Assembly: GCA_945957175.1 (NCBI GenBank)
Contig: CAMFJL010000002.1
Location: 62,001 to 126,000, forward strand
DNA from: an uncultured Legionellales bacterium
GTDB lineage: Bacteria > Pseudomonadota > Gammaproteobacteria > UBA1113
DNA: 64,000 bases
Reading direction: 5' to 3'
Both the position numbers and the translations under genes were made by a program. Numbering within the stretch: the stretch's first letter is position 1; every line of letters begins with the position of its first letter. Shown here one piece after another: positions 8,430 through 17,821 of the stretch. Below the pieces are notes generated by a model. That model had not been told where the DNA came from, searched no databases, and saw only the letters and a list, made by a program, of their open reading frames with translations.

Positions 8430-9340
8430 TGTTAAAAAAATCCTTCGCCACGCGTCTACAATACTGTCTACCACAACATTGGTTATCTCGCGCTGTCGGC
8501 TTGCTCGCTCAATGCCAATGGGCTTGGATTAAAAACCCTTTTATTCGTTGGTTTTGCAAACACTACCAAGTTGACTTATCTGAGTGCCCGCGTCAAACAT
8601 ATCAAGCCTATCATTCATTTAACGATTTTTTTACACGACATCTTAATCCACAGGCAAGATCGCTGGCAGCAGCATCCCTCATTTGCCCTGTCGATGGTGC
8701 GGTCAGTGAATGCGGATGGCTTACACAGGGAAAATTATTGCAAGCCAAAGGTGTGGATTTTACAATCGCCGCATTAACTGGACAAGCTGCATTGAACAAC
8801 GTATTTACAGATGGACAATTTGCTACCCTATATCTTGCACCAAGCAACTACCACCGCGTGCATATGCCATTAGCTGGTAAACTTATGTGGATGACATACA
8901 TACCTGGTCGATTATTTTCTGTGAATCAGCGCACTGCAGCTGAAGTGCCTCAACTCTTTTGTAGAAATGAGCGTCTTTATTGTCATTTTGAAACCGCTAT
9001 AGGCCCTGTTGGCATTGTGATGGTCGGCGCAATGATAGTTGCAAGTATCGTGACAACTTGGGCTGGACACATAAAACCTTCTCGTACACCTTATACACGC
9101 CACTATGACGGACAGATTGTCTATCAACAAGGCGACGAATTAGGTTGGTTTGAATTAGGTTCAACCGTGATATTACTTCTACCACCCGGCGCACCTAAAC
9201 TCGCAGCATCGCTTAAGTCCGGAGAAAAAGTGCAATGGGGTCAAGCGCTCGTGCATCAAGAAAATGTAAATACTTGCCCTTTTTCCACAAATCCACAAAA
9301 TCCATCGGCTAAAGCATCCGGTCTATCACCGGCATTATAA
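8429..9340 (+). CDS. psd: Phosphatidylserine decarboxylase proenzyme
   Basis: Makes phosphatidylethanolamine from phosphatidylserine at the inner membrane. The 303-residue proenzyme carries the self-cleavage motif ELGSTVILL; cleavage before Ser245 would create the pyruvoyl group of the alpha chain. The YHRVHMPLAG segment and the VGAMIVASI strand are also family features. The enzyme normally ends shortly after VQWGQALV; about 25 extra residues follow and overlap the 3' end of the convergent hydrolase gene by 85 bases. The start codon overlaps the stop of the pilin-like gene. Confidence 0.93.
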   Translation: MLKKSFATRLQYCLPQHWLSRAVGLLAQCQWAWIKNPFIRWFCKHYQVDLSECPRQTYQAYHSFNDFFTRHLNPQARSLAAASLICPVDGAVSECGWLTQGKLLQAKGVDFTIAALTGQAALNNVFTDGQFATLYLAPSNYHRVHMPLAGKLMWMTYIPGRLFSVNQRTAAEVPQLFCRNERLYCHFETAIGPVGIVMVGAMIVASIVTTWAGHIKPSRTPYTRHYDGQIVYQQGDELGWFELGSTVILLLPPGAPKLAASLKSGEKVQWGQALVHQENVNTCPFSTNPQNPSAKASGLSPAL

Positions 9341-10020
9341 TGATAAAGCCACATTTTCTCACGAATCTCAGGCGGTAATGTGAGCAGTTCTTGATAATGC
9401 GCATGAATACCACCCGTAGATGCTGTTGTTTGACAGTCATGAAAAATAATATCGGCTTTTTGATAGTAAACCATCATCAGATGGGGCACAAACTGTGTAT
9501 CGGTTGTCATAAAAACTTGCTGTCCACATATGCCAAAGAAAAGACCAAAACTCAAAGCAAGTGAATTCCCTTCCATATAATGAACTGTCTGAATTAAATG
9601 AAAAGTAATATCTGACCATGCAAAAGAACCGCCAAATGGGATTTGTTCAACATCAAAATAAGTATCAAGAGCGGCGCTATGTCCTTGTATTGAGCTCATT
9701 CCCCCAGAAAGCACATGGACCCACAGCTTTTCTGCTAAGATAGCATTGATAAATAAGTGTGGTTTTGCGCATGCTGCATCAAAGAAGGTTGTAAAACCCA
9801 ACCATTCAAGGCCGCCAGTATGATCGGCATGTAGATGGCTAATATACACATGGGTAATCGCATCATAACCGAGCTCTAACTCCTGAAGTGCATGTCGTGC
9901 ATCACCACCACAGTCAATAAGTAAACTGTGTCCCTGATCATCAACAAGCAACTGGTTAGAGTGATAATTTTTCTCACCCACCGTAAATGCTGATCCACTG
10001 CCTAAAAAAATAAGTTTCAT
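9256..10020 (-). CDS. Metallo-beta-lactamase-fold hydrolase
   Basis: A 254-residue cytosolic hydrolase with the di-metal site HLHADHTGG (about residues 62-70), later ligands in TVHYMEGNS, MTTDTQ and IFHDCQ, and a C-terminal LYHYNAG histidine. The start MKLIFLGSGSAF resembles RNase Z and class II cyclic-nucleotide phosphodiesterases. Its ATG overlaps the stop of the upstream cyclase (ATGA), so it is translated from the same message. A role in hydrolysing the cyclase product is an attractive guess from context, not shown by sequence. The 3' end overlaps psd on the other strand. Confidence 0.75.
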   Translation of the reverse strand: MKLIFLGSGSAFTVGEKNYHSNQLLVDDQGHSLLIDCGGDARHALQELELGYDAITHVYISHLHADHTGGLEWLGFTTFFDAACAKPHLFINAILAEKLWVHVLSGGMSSIQGHSAALDTYFDVEQIPFGGSFAWSDITFHLIQTVHYMEGNSLALSFGLFFGICGQQVFMTTDTQFVPHLMMVYYQKADIIFHDCQTTASTGGIHAHYQELLTLPPEIREKMWLYHYNAGDRPDALADGFCGFVEKGQVFTFS

Positions 10021-11807
10021 GACCTTGACTCCAACATAGCAATCACGCGATACGCTTGTACTGGATGACTAATGCCTTTAAGCACCAGTGGATCTAAACG
10101 CTCACACGCAACTTCATCTTTGATGAGCAAGTACGTTTCCTCTGAAACCAAAATCTCACCAGGTCCCGCCGCATACTGGATCCGGCTCGTTAAATTCACC
10201 TGACTTCCAATGATAGTATAGTCCATTCTATACTCACTTCCGAAATTGCCAACATTACAATACCCTGTGTTAATACCCATGCGCATGCTCAAAGACTCTG
10301 CAAATCCCTCACCTACCCACAATTGTTTGAGCTTATCCAATTCATCTCGCATCTCAATTGCCATGCGCGTACAATCCAGTGCATCATGCCGTGCGCCTTT
10401 AGATAAGGGATCACCAAAGAAAATTAAAATAGCATCTCCAATATATTTATCAATGGTTCCACCATACTTCATCGCAATGGCCGACATACGTGTCAAATAA
10501 GTGTTTAACATGCTGGTTAATACTTCGGACTCTATTCTATCGGTAAGCTCAGTAAAGCCAGTAATATCGGAAAAAAACACAGTTAATTTTTTTCTTTTCG
10601 CTTCAATTTTTACATCTTGCTCACCAGAGAAAATACTTTCATAAACTTGTGGCGAGAGATAATGTGATAGCTTGCCTGACAGATTAGCAAGCTCCTCATT
10701 TTTTAGATGGATTTCTTCTTGGCTTTTCTTGAGCTTCACAAATAATAAAGCATTATTAATGACAATAGCAAAATTAGACACATATGTATTCAACTTATCT
10801 AACAGAGCATCATTCATATTAGTATATGTATGCAAAAAATAGAAACTGATAATCCCTTTGTTTTCTTGATCTAGCACTAACGGAAACATGGCAACTGCTT
10901 CAAAGGGCCTTATTTTATACATTTCTTGTTCGAGTGGTGAAGATAAATTATCTAATGTCACATTTTCAATATATTCATATTTTTTATTATCAAATAGATG
11001 CAGAATCGTTTTTGCATCTTCTCCATTAATGTGGATATGATGCCATGCCTTTTGAATGTATTTATTGAGCTCAACGCCACTTATAGCATAAATTATATAT
11101 GTTTTTTTATCATTATCATAGAGCTGAATAGATATGAAATCGAAATAAAATATTTCCTTTAATATACTTATAATATTATCAAGAATATCTTCTATATTTA
11201 ATGACGAATTAGCAGCCTTCATAATTTGATTAATTCGACTAATATCATCATTTGATTCATATAATTCTGTTTTTGTTCTCTTTAAATTTAATGAACGAAC
11301 ATATACATATGATGCTATCACATACGCAAAACAAATTGTACCCATCGATGATGAAATAATACCTAATAGTGGTGTAGGTCGATAAAACATAAAATTATTA
11401 GAGAATAGATACATTGCCATACCAATACTTAAAAAACTACATATAATTGCTAGTAATCCTTTAAGCAGCATGCGCCAACCACCAATACTAATGAGTGCCA
11501 TGCCCATACCTGAGATGATAAAAACAACATACCATAATGAAAATGAACAGATAGGTGCCCAAATAGCAACAAGGTACGTGTCAATATAAGTTAAACACAA
11601 TAACTCATAACGTTTAACGTCAACGACACGCTGTGATAACCATAAACAAAATAGCGGCCATGCAATTGCTGTCATAAAAGCTAATACATAAAACCATGGT
11701 GTCATGCCCGTGTTATAAACATAGATGCATGCAGCAAGTGCAATAAGAAAATGGCCACTCTGCCTAGGCAGATAAATCATTTTTGTTATATTTGCTATTT
11801 TCCACAT
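10017..11807 (-). CDS. Membrane-bound class III adenylate/guanylate cyclase
   Basis: A 596-residue signalling enzyme: about six membrane helices in residues 10-190, a linker helix, a GAF-like sensor region (about 200-370), then a class III cyclase domain (about 405-590). Both metal-binding aspartates are present (FSDITGF and KYIGDAILIFFGD), as is the transition-state pair in VNLTSRIQ. The base-specifying positions suggest ATP but were not rigorously aligned. It is the second gene of a three-gene operon, 2 bases after a paralogous degenerate cyclase and overlapping the hydrolase start by 4 bases. The N-terminal half is AT-rich compared with the flanking housekeeping genes. Confidence 0.85.
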   Translation of the reverse strand: MWKIANITKMIYLPRQSGHFLIALAACIYVYNTGMTPWFYVLAFMTAIAWPLFCLWLSQRVVDVKRYELLCLTYIDTYLVAIWAPICSFSLWYVVFIISGMGMALISIGGWRMLLKGLLAIICSFLSIGMAMYLFSNNFMFYRPTPLLGIISSSMGTICFAYVIASYVYVRSLNLKRTKTELYESNDDISRINQIMKAANSSLNIEDILDNIISILKEIFYFDFISIQLYDNDKKTYIIYAISGVELNKYIQKAWHHIHINGEDAKTILHLFDNKKYEYIENVTLDNLSSPLEQEMYKIRPFEAVAMFPLVLDQENKGIISFYFLHTYTNMNDALLDKLNTYVSNFAIVINNALLFVKLKKSQEEIHLKNEELANLSGKLSHYLSPQVYESIFSGEQDVKIEAKRKKLTVFFSDITGFTELTDRIESEVLTSMLNTYLTRMSAIAMKYGGTIDKYIGDAILIFFGDPLSKGARHDALDCTRMAIEMRDELDKLKQLWVGEGFAESLSMRMGINTGYCNVGNFGSEYRMDYTIIGSQVNLTSRIQYAAGPGEILVSEETYLLIKDEVACERLDPLVLKGISHPVQAYRVIAMLESRS

Positions 11808-11809
11808 GA

Positions 11810-13591
11810 TTATTTCACGCCTTCAATTTCAAGAAATTCTACATTATTCAGTTGATAAATAGGAATTTTTTTACTCTTATAACCATAGTTTAAAATTTCT
11901 AATAACGTTGCATCAATGTGCTCTTTTGTAAGAGCCATTGTTTCCTCTGTTATTATAATTTGCTCTGTTCTATCATTCAATAATAAGTAATTCACTAAAC
12001 TTACAATATTACCAACAACTGTATAATTTATACGATGTTGGCTACCAAAATTGCCAACATCCGTATAGCCAGAACTAATTGCAATTCGTAATTTAGCGTT
12101 TCCCACAAGCGATTGTGGCCATGTTTCTTTAAAATATAAAAAATCTTTACACATATGTACGGCGAGTTGTAGACAGTTTAGCGCATCTTGTTTAACACCT
12201 AAACTATTGGGATCACCAAAAAATATGCGAATTTGTACGCCCAAATACTGATCGATGGTACCCCCATATTTTAATATGAGTGCACTCATACAGGTCAAAT
12301 AACTGTTGACAAAACGTGTACTTTCTTCTGATGGCAATCCATCTAAAATTTGATAAAAATTTTGCATGCTGACAATCATATAAGTAATACGTTTTCTCTT
12401 AGAACCAATTTGAAGACTGGTTTTTTCTGAGAAGATCCAGTCATATATTTGAGGTGATAAATATTTTGACAATTTCTTGGATTCATCATATAGCAATATA
12501 TTTTTATTATTTAATTCATATTGATTTTTTATATATGCTTTCACGATTTGATAATTACGAATAACTAGTGGAACATTATTAAAGTAATTCATTATTCTTT
12601 TTAAAAATGAAGTATTCTCTTCAATGGGACTATCACTAAATAAGCACAAGCCTCCCACATGCTTATCGGCATGTATTAATGGAATCATCAATAGAGACTC
12701 ATGTCTATGCCTATCTAAATAAATCTTGTCTTCATTTTGCAAAATATCACTATTTTTTACATTGTTAATCACCTTGCAATCAACACCAGAAAATACATTG
12801 ACAATGAATGATTCGTTGACACATTTATTATCGATCTTCCAAAAAAACCTATCTGTAACTTGCGTTTTTTCTGAACGATAAAGCGTAAGCTTTTTTTGAT
12901 TTTCATCAAATAAACATAAATCCACTGACTTAAAATCAAAAAAATCTTTCATAAGAAAATTGATATGTTGAATAAGTGAAGATAATGATCTTGCAGATAT
13001 CGTTGCTTGCATAAATTGATTAATTTGACTTAATTCCTTAACCGAACTCTCAAGTGCTATTTTTGCATCTTCTATGCGTTTTTTAACACGATACTGAGCC
13101 AAGCCTATCAATACTGTATATATTGTACACGATGTCAGTGCAAAGAGTTTAAGAATAAGTGGTGTATTGAAGACAATTTTAAAATCGTTAAATGCAAGAC
13201 TAAGGACACCTAAAATGCCAATAATAAAAAGTCCTCTTAACCATGCGAAAAAACCCAATACTGCACAAATACCTGCGCCTAAGCCTAACAAGGCAAAAAG
13301 CATGTACCAAAGCGAACCTTTGGCAAGAATAAGCCAAATGCCTGTCAAAACCGGATCAGCGTATTCAAGCACAGCAAATTCAAAACGTTTAGCTTTGGCA
13401 TAAGCCATCTGATTGCTGATATAGAATATTGCAGGCGCCCATATACATGCGGTAAATACAGCATAGATACCTACCCATGCAGACATGAGCCCATACATAT
13501 AGAGGATCAATGCACTGACGGACATGACCCAATAGCCGCCGCATCGCATAGGAAAAAGCAATGTGCTGATGCGATGATACGGGTGTTTCAC
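11810..13591 (-). CDS. Degenerate class III cyclase paralogue (pseudo-enzyme)
   Basis: Same architecture as the downstream cyclase (membrane helices, GAF-like region, cyclase domain; 593 residues) and clearly paralogous: KYGGTIDQYLG, RIFFGDP, VGNFGSQHRINYTVVG. All key residues are altered. FSDITGF became IVSMQNF (first metal Asp to Ser), IGDAI became LGVQI (second Asp to Val), and VNLTSRIQ became VSLVNYLL (Asn to Ser, Arg to Tyr). The frame is fully open, so it is probably a regulatory or heterodimer partner rather than a pseudogene. I chose GTG 13591 because GGGAGGAGGGG lies 6 bases upstream. An ATG at 13624 would be nearly leaderless given a TATACT box at 13631-13636. Confidence 0.8.
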   Translation of the reverse strand: MKHPYHRISTLLFPMRCGGYWVMSVSALILYMYGLMSAWVGIYAVFTACIWAPAIFYISNQMAYAKAKRFEFAVLEYADPVLTGIWLILAKGSLWYMLFALLGLGAGICAVLGFFAWLRGLFIIGILGVLSLAFNDFKIVFNTPLILKLFALTSCTIYTVLIGLAQYRVKKRIEDAKIALESSVKELSQINQFMQATISARSLSSLIQHINFLMKDFFDFKSVDLCLFDENQKKLTLYRSEKTQVTDRFFWKIDNKCVNESFIVNVFSGVDCKVINNVKNSDILQNEDKIYLDRHRHESLLMIPLIHADKHVGGLCLFSDSPIEENTSFLKRIMNYFNNVPLVIRNYQIVKAYIKNQYELNNKNILLYDESKKLSKYLSPQIYDWIFSEKTSLQIGSKRKRITYMIVSMQNFYQILDGLPSEESTRFVNSYLTCMSALILKYGGTIDQYLGVQIRIFFGDPNSLGVKQDALNCLQLAVHMCKDFLYFKETWPQSLVGNAKLRIAISSGYTDVGNFGSQHRINYTVVGNIVSLVNYLLLNDRTEQIIITEETMALTKEHIDATLLEILNYGYKSKKIPIYQLNNVEFLEIEGVK

Positions 13592-13720
13592 TACGATCCC
13601 CTCCTCCCTTATTGTGAGGTTCATTCATTCAGTATAGCTCGGCTTTCTACCTATTTAACTCTCTTGTAAAATTTCATAAAATAATTAAAAATAAATGTTT
13701 TAAAAATTAAAGGAATTATC

Positions 13721-14818
13721 ATGCACACATTATCTTACTGGCTGGCGTTAAGACAGATTGCGGGTTTAGACTGGCAATGGCTGCAACGCGACTTCCTTCC
13801 CTATCATTCGCTGGACCAACTATTTGCTGAACCCGAAAATCATGCTTTAACACCCACTTTGTGTCAACGTCTACGCGGCATCGACTGGTCATGTGTCGAT
13901 GAGGAGCTTGACTGGCAAGCTGCACCGCAACAACACCGTATCACCTTAGCGGATGCAAGCTACCCTGAGTCATTACGCCATATTGATACACCCCCACCCG
14001 TCCTTTATGTCGAAGGTCAGTTAAACGCGCTACTAAGCCCCCAAATAGCCATTGTCGGCACAAGACACCCTTCTTATGCTGGTACACAAACAACGCAACA
14101 ATTAGCTGCTCATCTTGCGAAACAGGGGCTTAGCATTACCAGCGGTCTTGCCTATGGCATTGATGCTGCGGCCCATCAAGGTACCCTCGCTGTCAACGGC
14201 CAAACCCTTGCGGTCATGGGTACCGGTATTTCGCATCGCTACCCCAAGCAACATGACATCTTAGCTGCGCGCATTGCAGAGACGGGTGCGCTTATCAGCG
14301 AGTTACCACCGCATGCCTTACCCTTAGCCAGGCACTTTCCGGCACGTAATCGCATTATCACTGGCTTGAGCATGGGGGTTATTGTCGTTGAGGCAGCACT
14401 TCAGAGCGGTTCGCTCATCAGTGCGCGCTTGGCCAATGAGCAGGGGCGACTTGTCATGGCAGTGCCTGGCTCCATTCATAACCCACAAACCCAAGGCTGC
14501 CATTGGTTATTAAAACAAGGCGCCATCTTGGTTACCTCCGCAGAAGACGTGCTGGCTGAATTGCCCGCGCATTTCAATCAGCTGGTCAAAAAAACATCTA
14601 AAATACCCCCTATTGATCTAGCCAAGCCACCGTCAAATATGGTACAATACCTAAGTTTAGAGCCTAGAAGTATTGAAGACATCATACTACTGTCAGGTAA
14701 GACAACTTCAGTCGTACAAACTGAATTAACCTTGTTAGTTTTATCCGGGCATGCCCAGCAAATTGCTGGTGGTTATGTCAGCACCTATCCAGGCATTGAC
14801 CGACAAGCGCAAGATTAA
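13721..14818 (+). CDS. dprA: DNA-processing protein DprA
   Basis: Binds incoming single-stranded DNA and loads RecA in natural transformation. The 365-residue product shows the Rossmann-like core: IAIVGTRHPSYAG, ITSGLAYGIDAAAHQGTL, GISHRYPKQH, FPARNRII, VVEAALQSGSLISA and a GSIHNPQTQGCHWLLKQGA end. The C-terminal 70 residues form the usual winged-helix-like domain. AAAGGAATT precedes the ATG. It heads the dprA-smg-topA group, an arrangement common in gammaproteobacteria. Confidence 0.95.
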   Translation: MHTLSYWLALRQIAGLDWQWLQRDFLPYHSLDQLFAEPENHALTPTLCQRLRGIDWSCVDEELDWQAAPQQHRITLADASYPESLRHIDTPPPVLYVEGQLNALLSPQIAIVGTRHPSYAGTQTTQQLAAHLAKQGLSITSGLAYGIDAAAHQGTLAVNGQTLAVMGTGISHRYPKQHDILAARIAETGALISELPPHALPLARHFPARNRIITGLSMGVIVVEAALQSGSLISARLANEQGRLVMAVPGSIHNPQTQGCHWLLKQGAILVTSAEDVLAELPAHFNQLVKKTSKIPPIDLAKPPSNMVQYLSLEPRSIEDIILLSGKTTSVVQTELTLLVLSGHAQQIAGGYVSTYPGIDRQAQD

Positions 14819-14837
14819 ACCGTAGGAATAAAGAATA

Positions 14838-15305
14838 ATGTTAAGTATTCTAATGTACTTGTTTGAACGCTATATCACTGTTGAATCTATCATGCCTGAG
14901 CCTGAAGCGTTGACTGATGAATTAAGCCAAGCAGGTTTTCGAGCACGCGATATTGAAGCAGCCTTTCGCTGGCTAGCTGAGCTCGAAGAAAACCGAGGTA
15001 CCTACGTTAATCCTAAAACCTTACCGCAACAAAGTATTCGCATCTATACCCTCGCTGAGCAACAAGCTCTTGGCGCCAATAATTTAGATTTTTTACACTT
15101 CTTATACAGTCACCAGCTCATTAATCAAGCCACACGCGAATTGATTATTGACCGTGCACTCGCCATGGGGCACAAACAAATCGATGAAGAAGATTTTCGT
15201 TGGATTACCTTGTTTGTGCTAAGTAGCCAGGCCCTTGAGCAACAAGTGCCTGAGTGGATGGAACAACTCATTTTTATGGATCATCGCAGCGAAACCTTGC
15301 ACTAA
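14838..15305 (+). CDS. smg: Smg family protein (DUF494)
   Basis: A 155-residue acidic protein of the conserved Smg family, whose biochemical role is not well established. Recognised from MLSILMYLFERYI, LSQAGFRARDIEAAFRWLAEL and the C-terminal LFVLSSQ region, and from its position between dprA and topA. AGGA lies just upstream of the ATG. Confidence 0.9.
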   Translation: MLSILMYLFERYITVESIMPEPEALTDELSQAGFRARDIEAAFRWLAELEENRGTYVNPKTLPQQSIRIYTLAEQQALGANNLDFLHFLYSHQLINQATRELIIDRALAMGHKQIDEEDFRWITLFVLSSQALEQQVPEWMEQLIFMDHRSETLH

Positions 15306-15359
15306 TTTCATTTCTGCGCTTTAATCATGGCTAAATGATGATTTAAGTGGGTATTGTGT

Positions 15360-17651
15360 ATGTCAGGCGCTATTGTTGTTGTTGAATCTCCCTCTAAAGC
15401 CAAAACGATCGAGAAGTATCTCGGCAGCGGTTTTACTGTGCTCGCCTCTTATGGCCATGTACGTGATCTCGTACCCAAGACCGGCGCCGTCGACCCCAAC
15501 AATGACTTTGCAATGAAGTACCAAGCGGTCGAAAAGAATGCCAAGCATATCCAGGCTATTAAAAAAGCCTTATCGACCGCCGATAGCCTTATTTTGGCAA
15601 CTGACCCGGATAGAGAAGGTGAGGCCATTGCCTGGTCGGTTTATGAACTGATGAAAGCCGCTAGGGCCGTTGGTAAGAAGCCCGTTCAGCGCGTTGTGTT
15701 TCATGAGATCACCCGCAATGCCATTCAAGAAGCCATGACTCACCCTCGCGAACTCGATATGGATTTAGTGGATGCGCAGCAAGCAAGGCGAGCGCTAGAT
15801 TATCTCGTAGGCTTTAACCTCTCACCGCTGCTTTGGCGCAAAATTGCTCGCGGCTTGTCTGCGGGACGGGTTCAGAGCCCCGCCCTTCGCCTCATTGTTG
15901 AGCGTGAAGAAGAAATAGAACGTTTTGTTAGCCAGGAATACTGGTCCATGACGGCTCAAAATGAAGCGCATAAACAAGCATTCACCGCAAGACTCCTTGA
16001 ATATCAAGGTGATAAGTACGAACAATTTACCATTACCGACGGAGAAACTGCTGAACAAGTCAAGCAAACGTTATTAGCCGCAGCTCAAGGCGAGCTTTTA
16101 GTGACCAAGGTCGATAAAAAGCAACGCAAACGCAATCCCACAGCGCCCTTCATCACATCGACGCTACAGCAAGAAGCTTCAAGAAAATGTGGCTTTGGTG
16201 CCAGCCGCACAATGCGTATTGCCCAACAGCTCTATGAAGGTATTGATGTAGGCCAGGGCGCTGTTGGTTTAATCACCTACATGCGTACTGACTCCGTCAA
16301 CCTGTCTCAAGATGCTATTCGTGATTTACGTAGCTTTATTCAAAAGCGCTACGGCGAAGATTATCTCCCAAATGAGCCGCACACCTATAAAACCCGTGCC
16401 AAAAATGCACAAGAAGCGCATGAAGCCATCCGTCCAACTGATGTTAATTTAACACCGCAGCAAATAAAAAGTGCCTTAAGTCCGGATCAATACAAGCTTT
16501 ACCAACTTATTTGGCAACGTACCGTTGCATGTCAAATGATTCACGCAACACTTGATACCGTAGCCATTGATTTAAAAGCGGGGAATACCGGTATCTTTCG
16601 TGCGAATGGTTCCGTGATTACCCATGCTGGATTTATGACTGTTTATCAAGAAGGCTTGGATGATAATAAAGTTGATGATGATGCTGAATCTATTCTCCCG
16701 CCACTTGTTGAAGGCGAGAAAGTTACTTTAAAAACGATTTTAGCAGAACAGCATTTTACTGAGCCTCCACCACGTTATTCAGAAGCAACCCTCGTCAAAG
16801 CGCTTGAAGAATTTGGTATCGGCCGGCCGTCAACCTATGCATCGATCATTTCCACGCTTCAGCAACGTAAATACGCCAATTTAGATAAAAAACGATTCTT
16901 CCCAACCGACATAGGACGCATCGTCAATAAATTTTTAACGCAGCATTTTACCCAGTATGTCGATTATGACTTTACGGCAAAATTGGAAGATGAATTAGAT
17001 GCGGTTGCTCGTGGTGAGAAACAATGGGTACCGCTCTTAGCTGAGTTTTGGCAACCCTTCACACAGCAAGTCACGACGATTTCCGAGACAGTCAGCCGTA
17101 AAGATGTGACCCAGGAAGAGATGAATGAAGCCTGTCCTGACTGTGGCCAACCGTTATCCATCCGTTTGGGCCGAACGGGACGTTTTATTGGCTGTACTGC
17201 TTATCCTGAGTGCCGTTACACGCGAAGCTTAGAAGAAAATAAAGAGGATGCTGAGCCCGAAGAGGCGCTTGATAGAGATTGCCCTAAGTGTCAATCCAAA
17301 CTCCTCTATCGCCGCGGTCGGTATGGTAAATTCATTGGCTGTAGCAACTACCCCACATGCAACTACATTGAGTCGCTCAACAAGCCGACTGACACGGGTA
17401 TTACCTGCCCTGAATGTCATCAAGGTTCCATGCTTGAACGCAAATCACGCTATGGCAAAATGTTTTATTCGTGCTCAAGATACCCTGATTGCAAGTATGC
17501 CACCTGGAATCCGCCGATCGTCAAACCTTGCCCCAAGTGTCATTGGCCCATTATGACCATTAAAACCACTAAGCGACGCGGCACAGAGCTTGTTTGCCCT
17601 CAAAAAACTTGTGGTCATGCTGAGCCATATGAGGATCCTTCAGCGGCTTGA
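15360..17651 (+). CDS. topA: DNA topoisomerase I
   Basis: Type IA topoisomerase relaxing negative supercoils. The 763-residue product has the TOPRIM motifs VVESPSKAKTI and ATDPDREGEAIAW, the active-site tyrosine in TYMRTDSVNLS, and HEAIRPTD. The C-terminus carries four Cys4 zinc-ribbon units beginning CPDCGQ, CPKCQS, CPECHQ and CPKCHW; the last ends with a cysteine/histidine set (CPQKTCGH). The ATG at 15360 gives the canonical start SGAIVVVESPSKAK; a TTG two codons upstream was not used. Tandem family A elements follow the stop. Confidence 0.97.
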   Translation: MSGAIVVVESPSKAKTIEKYLGSGFTVLASYGHVRDLVPKTGAVDPNNDFAMKYQAVEKNAKHIQAIKKALSTADSLILATDPDREGEAIAWSVYELMKAARAVGKKPVQRVVFHEITRNAIQEAMTHPRELDMDLVDAQQARRALDYLVGFNLSPLLWRKIARGLSAGRVQSPALRLIVEREEEIERFVSQEYWSMTAQNEAHKQAFTARLLEYQGDKYEQFTITDGETAEQVKQTLLAAAQGELLVTKVDKKQRKRNPTAPFITSTLQQEASRKCGFGASRTMRIAQQLYEGIDVGQGAVGLITYMRTDSVNLSQDAIRDLRSFIQKRYGEDYLPNEPHTYKTRAKNAQEAHEAIRPTDVNLTPQQIKSALSPDQYKLYQLIWQRTVACQMIHATLDTVAIDLKAGNTGIFRANGSVITHAGFMTVYQEGLDDNKVDDDAESILPPLVEGEKVTLKTILAEQHFTEPPPRYSEATLVKALEEFGIGRPSTYASIISTLQQRKYANLDKKRFFPTDIGRIVNKFLTQHFTQYVDYDFTAKLEDELDAVARGEKQWVPLLAEFWQPFTQQVTTISETVSRKDVTQEEMNEACPDCGQPLSIRLGRTGRFIGCTAYPECRYTRSLEENKEDAEPEEALDRDCPKCQSKLLYRRGRYGKFIGCSNYPTCNYIESLNKPTDTGITCPECHQGSMLERKSRYGKMFYSCSRYPDCKYATWNPPIVKPCPKCHWPIMTIKTTKRRGTELVCPQKTCGHAEPYEDPSAA

Positions 17652-17688
17652 CACATGGATAATGGGCATATACCCAATTAACTTCAAA

Positions 17689-17817
17689 ATGCTACTGTTT
17701 TGCCATCGCTGCGCGATGATATAATTACCCCTCATCCGCCGCTTCGCGGCACCTTCTCCCGCAGAGGGAGAAGGGCACTTTTTGTACTTCGGTGAGCAAA
17801 ATCAAACATCTCGCCTG
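17689..17817 (+). repeat. Family A element, copy A2
   Basis: Well-preserved element downstream of topA. Hairpin 1 is CATCGC-TGC-GCGATG, hairpin 2 is CCGcCG-ctt-CGcGG and hairpin 3 is CTTCTCCC-gcaga-GGGAGAAG, followed by GGCACTTTTT. The last part resembles an intrinsic terminator for topA. It is repeated almost exactly by the next copy at a period of 133 bases. Confidence 0.85.
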
Positions 17818-17821
17818 TTGC

